8,131 nt of DNA from Candidatus Saccharimonadota bacterium (GTDB lineage: Bacteria > Patescibacteriota > Saccharimonadia > Saccharimonadales > SLHW01). The stretch is taken from positions 1 through 8,131 of the forward strand of contig SLOC01000064.1 of NCBI GenBank assembly GCA_007132685.1, read 5' to 3'. Both the position numbers and the translations under genes were made by a program. The notes below the pieces were generated by a model. The model ran no database searches and was not told where the DNA came from. It was given only the letters and a program-made list of their open reading frames with translations. This document shows, piece after piece, positions 5,093 to 8,131 of this stretch. How positions within the stretch are numbered: the first letter of the stretch is position 1; the number at the start of each line of letters is the position of its first letter.

Positions 5093-5107
5093 TATAATTG
5101 CTAGTGT
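5093..5107 (+). promoter_or_regulatory. -10 box ahead of start at 5108
   Basis: A consensus TATAAT at 5093-5098 lies 9 bases before the ATG at 5108, leaving at most a few bases of leader. There is no Shine-Dalgarno sequence. No clear -35 is seen at 17 bases distance, so smpB read-through may also contribute. Confidence 0.55.
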
Positions 5108-6673
5108 ATGGCAAGTCCAGAACAGCTACCAGACATGAATTTTCCTTCAAGCATACGTGATATCGAACGACTTATTACACCAGAGGGTTCACTCTATGCC
5201 AGCAGCGGAGAGGGATACCAGTACATGCTATTCGGACGTGATTCGTTAGAAGCAGCGGATGATTTAGTCGAAGTAGAACCACAGCTTTCACTGCGGGTAA
5301 TTGATAGTCTTGCGAGGCTCCAGGGAACCCAGTACAACGAACAAACCGCAGAAGAATTTGGCAAAATACCACACCAACATATGCAACTGCATGTTGATGG
5401 CGTAAAAATCCCCGAGGCGGCAGAGGAACAACTCCATAAACTATCACGAAAATGGGGAGGCACCGACGAAGGCTTTACATACTATGGCTCGCTAGATGCA
5501 ACACCGCTTTTCGCACGATTAATTGCCCGACATGGGCTAATCCATGGGCCAGACTTTTTACGTCAGGAGGTGGAACACACCTCAGGAGAAACAATCTCGA
5601 GACTGGAATCATACCGCAGAGCATTGCATTGGATTTGTGACCACTTAGAAAGCTCTGAGCTGTCTTTGTTAGAGTTCCGCAGACTAGGAGAAGACCATAT
5701 TATAATTCAAAGCTGGCGTGACTCAGGAAGTTCTTATGTGCATGAGGATGGTACGCAAGTTAATCTCGACGGCTTTATCGCGCCGATAGAAGTCCAAGGC
5801 TACGGCTATGATGCACTGAGCTTAAGCAGCCGGTTACTTGCAGATTTTGATCTACCCACTGAAGAAACAGATAGGTGGGTCGAGCACGCAAGGCAGCTGC
5901 AGCAAACCACCCTCAACGCATACTGGATGGAAGACAAAAACGCATTCGCTATGGCACTTGACCGAGACCCCGGCAATAACTGGCGTGAAAGACGGGTCTC
6001 TACCCCCTCATCGAGTCAAGCAGCGCTCCTTGACTCGAGATTATTAATCGATTTGTCTGAGGCTGAGCGCAAGCAATATGTAGAGGGAATCATTAACCAA
6101 CTCTATGATCCAGACTTTATGACCGAGATTGGGGTCCGATGTCGAGCTGCAAGTGCAGCTGAACTTGTGCCGTTCGCTGATTACCACGGAAGCTGGGCAG
6201 TCTGGACGAAAGAGAATTATGACTTTATCAAGGGTCTTCGCCGTCAAGGCCTTCAAGGTTTAGCTGATGATGTGAGCATTCGACTACTAAATATGGCTAA
6301 CATATCTGGGGAGAATTATGAGTTTCTCTACGTAAATCCTGAGGGAGAGGTCGACTATATGCCGAAGCCATATGCCCCAGGCATGGAGGTAGATGAAGTA
6401 ATCCCTGCAACCAATGTGCCAGAAACAGGGCAAGCATGGACAGCCTCCGCCTTATTAGCGATAAAAAGACAGCTAGAGCCCCGAAACAAACTTGAGAGTG
6501 ACGACTGGTCAAAAAGCTTAGAAACTGCCGTGCTGGCAAAACTGCCTCCGAACGAGCTGCTTCAGTCACAACAAGAAATACACGAGAAAAGACAGAGTCT
6601 TAAGCGATTTGCTATCGACATCGATGCCGGTATTGAGGCTGATAAAAGCTGGAACCCTGACTGGTGGCATTAG
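5108..6673 (+). CDS. Glycogen-debranching-like (alpha/alpha)6 glycosidase
   Basis: Resembles the C-terminal catalytic domain of amylo-alpha-1,6-glucosidase type debranching enzymes, which hydrolyse alpha-glucosidic bonds at branch points or ends of glucans. The 521 residues show the family blocks in order: FGRDSLEAADDL (42-53), SLARLQGTQ (67-75) and GKIPHQ (85-90), YYGSLDATPLF (125-135), QSWRDS (201-206, D205 the likely acid), PIEVQGYGYDA (226-236), YHGSWAVWTKENYDFIKGL (359-377), and PETGQAWTASALL (438-450, E439 the likely base). The N-terminal beta-sandwich of full debranching enzymes is missing; only about 40 residues precede FGRDS. There is no signal peptide, so it acts in the cytoplasm. 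It is followed 61 bases later by a GT4 gene, suggesting that both handle the same glucan. The exact substrate (glycogen-like, or a short oligosaccharide) is inference. Confidence 0.85.
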   Translation: MASPEQLPDMNFPSSIRDIERLITPEGSLYASSGEGYQYMLFGRDSLEAADDLVEVEPQLSLRVIDSLARLQGTQYNEQTAEEFGKIPHQHMQLHVDGVKIPEAAEEQLHKLSRKWGGTDEGFTYYGSLDATPLFARLIARHGLIHGPDFLRQEVEHTSGETISRLESYRRALHWICDHLESSELSLLEFRRLGEDHIIIQSWRDSGSSYVHEDGTQVNLDGFIAPIEVQGYGYDALSLSSRLLADFDLPTEETDRWVEHARQLQQTTLNAYWMEDKNAFAMALDRDPGNNWRERRVSTPSSSQAALLDSRLLIDLSEAERKQYVEGIINQLYDPDFMTEIGVRCRAASAAELVPFADYHGSWAVWTKENYDFIKGLRRQGLQGLADDVSIRLLNMANISGENYEFLYVNPEGEVDYMPKPYAPGMEVDEVIPATNVPETGQAWTASALLAIKRQLEPRNKLESDDWSKSLETAVLAKLPPNELLQSQQEIHEKRQSLKRFAIDIDAGIEADKSWNPDWWH

Positions 6674-6686
6674 AGAAGTACGTTTA

Positions 6687-6695
6687 TGCTATAGT
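6687..6695 (+). promoter_or_regulatory. Extended -10 promoter of the GT4 gene
   Basis: TGCTATAGT fits TG-N-TATAAT with one mismatch. It lies in the 61-base gap after the stop at 6673 and would start a transcript near 6702, giving a leader of about 33 bases that includes the ribosome binding site. No good -35 is seen, as is usual for extended -10 promoters. Confidence 0.5.
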
Positions 6696-6721
6696 GGGTC
6701 TGCGAGCGAAAACTACAGAAT

Positions 6722-6728
6722 AGGGAGG
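6722..6728 (+). promoter_or_regulatory. Ribosome binding site deciding the CTG start
   Basis: AGGGAGG, 6 bases before CTG at 6735 and 18 before ATG at 6747. Only the CTG (or an even less likely ATT at 6732) has usable spacing. Confidence 0.75.
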
Positions 6729-6734
6729 TTTATT

Positions 6735-7895
6735 CTGAAAATCGCAATGGTTGTCCCGTGGGAGGAGACGACCCCACCGAAGAAATATGGCGGCATAGAG
6801 CTTGTCGCTAATAATATTGCATTTCGATTAAGAGATTACGGGCACGATGTTACTATCCTAGCGACAGGAGATTCGGAGCCAGATGCCAAATTGCTCCCTA
6901 TTTTTGAGGAGTCAACTAGAAAATTACCCCAATCGAGCGATCGAATCGTTCGAGAGGCTTACACATTCTTAGGTATTAGCCGTGTTATCAACGTGTTGAG
7001 AAAGCAACGCTTTGATATCGTGCACAATCACCTCGGCTGGAGATTCTTAATGTTCCGGGACCAAATCAGGCAACCAATGCTTACCACAATTCACCTGAAC
7101 CTGGATAACAAGTATGAGCAAGACATCTATCGTAGATATGCTGGTCACCCGTTTGTGAGCATCTCAAAATCACAGCGTGAGCCGATGCCAGAGCTTAACT
7201 ACGTCAAAAATATCTATAACGGCATCCGTGTGTTTGACTTCAACTATCAAAAAGAACACGAGGGATATTTAGCGTTCCTGGGCAGCTTCACGGCACATAA
7301 AGGACCTGATAAAGCTATAGAAATCGCAAAAAAGAGCGGTAAAAAATTAATCATGGCCGGCAAGATTGATCCACTCAAAGTACGCTGGTTCGATAAGCAT
7401 ATCAAGCCGCATATTGACGATAAGCAAATCGTGTTCGTCGGTGAACTCGATCACGCAGAGAAGAACAAGCTGCTTGGTGGGGCAGAAGCTTTGCTGATGC
7501 CGATATCCTGGCGAGAGCCGTTTGGTCTCGTAATGGCAGAGGCTTTAGCTTGTGGTACACCGGTTGTCGCTACTCGCTTAGGCTCAGCTCCAGAAGTGAT
7601 TAAAAACAACAAGAGCGGCTTCTTGTGTGACGACATAGATTGTATGGTCAGCTGCGTCAAAAAGCTCGGTCAGATAAAACGAAGTGATTGTCGACATGAA
7701 GCAGTCAGTCGATTCTCCACCAAGGCGATGACGGAGAAATACATTCAAACATACCGAAAAATTATCCGCGAAGAGAAGGATTACCGCTTTAGAAATCATG
7801 GCGGATTCGTCAATAAGATAAAAGAGTCTGGGTCTACAACGAAAGCCAAGCTCAAACAGACAGGTCAACGAGCCAAGCGAAAAATTAGTAAATAA
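6735..7895 (+). CDS. Glycosyltransferase family 4, probable CTG start
   Basis: A GT-B fold retaining glycosyltransferase acting in the cytoplasm on a nucleotide-sugar donor. From 6735 it is 386 residues: N-terminal MKIAMVVPWEETTPPKKYGGIE (1-22) with the loop GGIE, FDIVHNHLGWR (93-103), IYNGI (160-164), FLGSFTAHKG (181-190), and EPFGLVMAEALACGTPVVAT (261-280) carrying the EX7E pair E261/E269. A basic tail (about 350-386) may bind membrane. The CTG at 6735 is preferred because AGGGAGG (6722-6728) stands 6 bases ahead and the family normally begins MKIA. The ATG at 6747 would be 18 bases from that site and cut the first strand; a longer frame back to 6609 overlaps the previous gene and adds unrelated residues. 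It probably cooperates with the preceding debranching-like enzyme; its sugar cannot be read from sequence. Confidence 0.92.
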   Translation: MKIAMVVPWEETTPPKKYGGIELVANNIAFRLRDYGHDVTILATGDSEPDAKLLPIFEESTRKLPQSSDRIVREAYTFLGISRVINVLRKQRFDIVHNHLGWRFLMFRDQIRQPMLTTIHLNLDNKYEQDIYRRYAGHPFVSISKSQREPMPELNYVKNIYNGIRVFDFNYQKEHEGYLAFLGSFTAHKGPDKAIEIAKKSGKKLIMAGKIDPLKVRWFDKHIKPHIDDKQIVFVGELDHAEKNKLLGGAEALLMPISWREPFGLVMAEALACGTPVVATRLGSAPEVIKNNKSGFLCDDIDCMVSCVKKLGQIKRSDCRHEAVSRFSTKAMTEKYIQTYRKIIREEKDYRFRNHGGFVNKIKESGSTTKAKLKQTGQRAKRKISK

Positions 7896-7906
7896 ACTAT
7901 CACACC

Positions 7907-7928
7907 CTGGCGACATCTGGGTTGCCAG
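7907..7928 (+). other. Hairpin between GT4 stop and tRNA promoter
   Basis: CTGGCGAC (7907-7914) pairs with GTTGCCAG (7921-7928), eight pairs with one G-U, loop ATCTGG. It begins 12 bases after the stop at 7895. No T-run follows, so it is at best a weak terminator or an mRNA 3' stabiliser. Its right arm contains the -35 hexamer of the tRNA promoter. Confidence 0.55.
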
Positions 7929-7950
7929 CTCATCTGATATTCGCTATAAT
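7922..7950 (+). promoter_or_regulatory. Sigma-70 promoter of tRNA-Asn
   Basis: TTGCCA (7922-7927), 17-base spacer, TATAAT (7945-7950). Transcription would begin near 7957, about 15 bases before the mature tRNA. Confidence 0.85.
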
Positions 7951-7971
7951 TCAGCGGTCTATCAACAGTAT

Positions 7972-8046
7972 TCCCGGGTAGCTCAATGGTAGAGCGGTGC
8001 GCTGTTAACGCATAGGTTGTCGGTTCGAGCCCGACCCCGGGAGCCA
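7972..8046 (+). tRNA. tRNA-Asn (anticodon GUU)
   Basis: A full cloverleaf is readable. The acceptor stem TCCCGGG (7972-7978) pairs with CCCGGGA (8036-8042). The D arm is GCTC/GAGC, and the anticodon stem GTGCG/CGCAT has the loop CTGTTAA carrying GTT at 8004-8006. The T arm is GTCGG/CCGAC with loop TTCGAGC, and the discriminator is G8043. CCA is encoded at 8044-8046. The variable loop has five bases. GUU reads AAC and AAU, hence asparagine. It has its own promoter and terminator and is a single-gene unit. Confidence 0.97.
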
Positions 8047-8066
8047 AACTCAGCAATAACAGGGTT

Positions 8067-8100
8067 AGACCAGGTTACTAGACCTGGTCTTTTCATTTTC
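8067..8100 (+). terminator. Intrinsic terminator after tRNA-Asn
   Basis: AGACCAGGT (8067-8075) and ACCTGGTCT (8082-8090) form nine perfect pairs around TACTAG, followed by the T-rich TTTCATTTTC. It lies 20 bases after the encoded CCA. Confidence 0.9.
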
Positions 8101-8131
8101 GTCAAACGACCTCTCATCTGTTAGTCCGTTC

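Noticed and set aside
6609..6734. Longer GT4 reading frame from 6609
   Set aside because: It overlaps the end of the debranching-like gene, adds 42 residues unlike the family, and ignores the AGGGAGG site and the promoter at 6687-6695.
7865..8056. Minus-strand open frame with GLEPTTYALTAHRSTIELPG
   Set aside because: This is the familiar false protein produced by reading a tRNA gene backwards; it lies across tRNA-Asn and its terminator side.
1..8131. CRISPR array, insertion sequence, attachment site or defence system
   Set aside because: No regularly spaced repeats, transposase, integrase or nuclease genes are present; the 58-bp unit occurs only twice.

Overview
The window looks like a piece of a Patescibacteria (CPR) genome, most plausibly Saccharibacteria (TM7). 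The signs are short intergenic gaps, compact small proteins, middling GC, several genes that appear to start leaderless directly behind a -10 box, and a mix of SmpB, a small heat shock protein and glycan enzymes typical of such genomes. TGA is a stop (ends at 2460 and 4526) and TGG encodes Trp, so code 11 applies and the TGA=Gly lineages (Gracilibacteria/Absconditabacteria) are excluded. The phylum assignment is inference from gene style; no rRNA is present.

Layout. 1-358: no convincing gene, one operator-like inverted repeat. 359-1358: an unrecognised acidic protein and a CobA/CobO-type corrinoid adenosyltransferase. 1359-2022: a 660-base gene-free stretch holding a 58-bp direct repeat, a nest of mutually compatible RNA helices that I read as a candidate structured RNA (about 1547-1860), and a clear CIRCE/sigma-70 promoter. 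2023-2454: Hsp20, ending in an intrinsic terminator that lies inside the coding sequence of the convergent GT2 glycosyltransferase (2460-3311, minus). 3333-4526: a membrane-anchored clan GH-A-like glycosidase, divergent from the GT2 gene. 4616-5071: SmpB. 5108-6673: a glycogen-debranching-like (alpha/alpha)6 glycosidase, followed by a GT4 glycosyltransferase (6735-7895) that seems to start at CTG. 7972-8046: tRNA-Asn(GUU) with its own promoter and terminator.

How the parts fit. Four of the eight proteins act on sugars: two glycosyltransferases and two glycosidases. The debranching-like enzyme and the GT4 are adjacent and probably act on the same oligo- or polysaccharide, while the anchored glycosidase faces outside and could trim surface or environmental glycan. 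SmpB and Hsp20 are quality-control functions, and Hsp20 is under HrcA-type heat-shock control. The most unusual part is 1477-1935, where the CIRCE-promoter core recurs three times. The first copy has its own -10 box placed just upstream of the candidate RNA.
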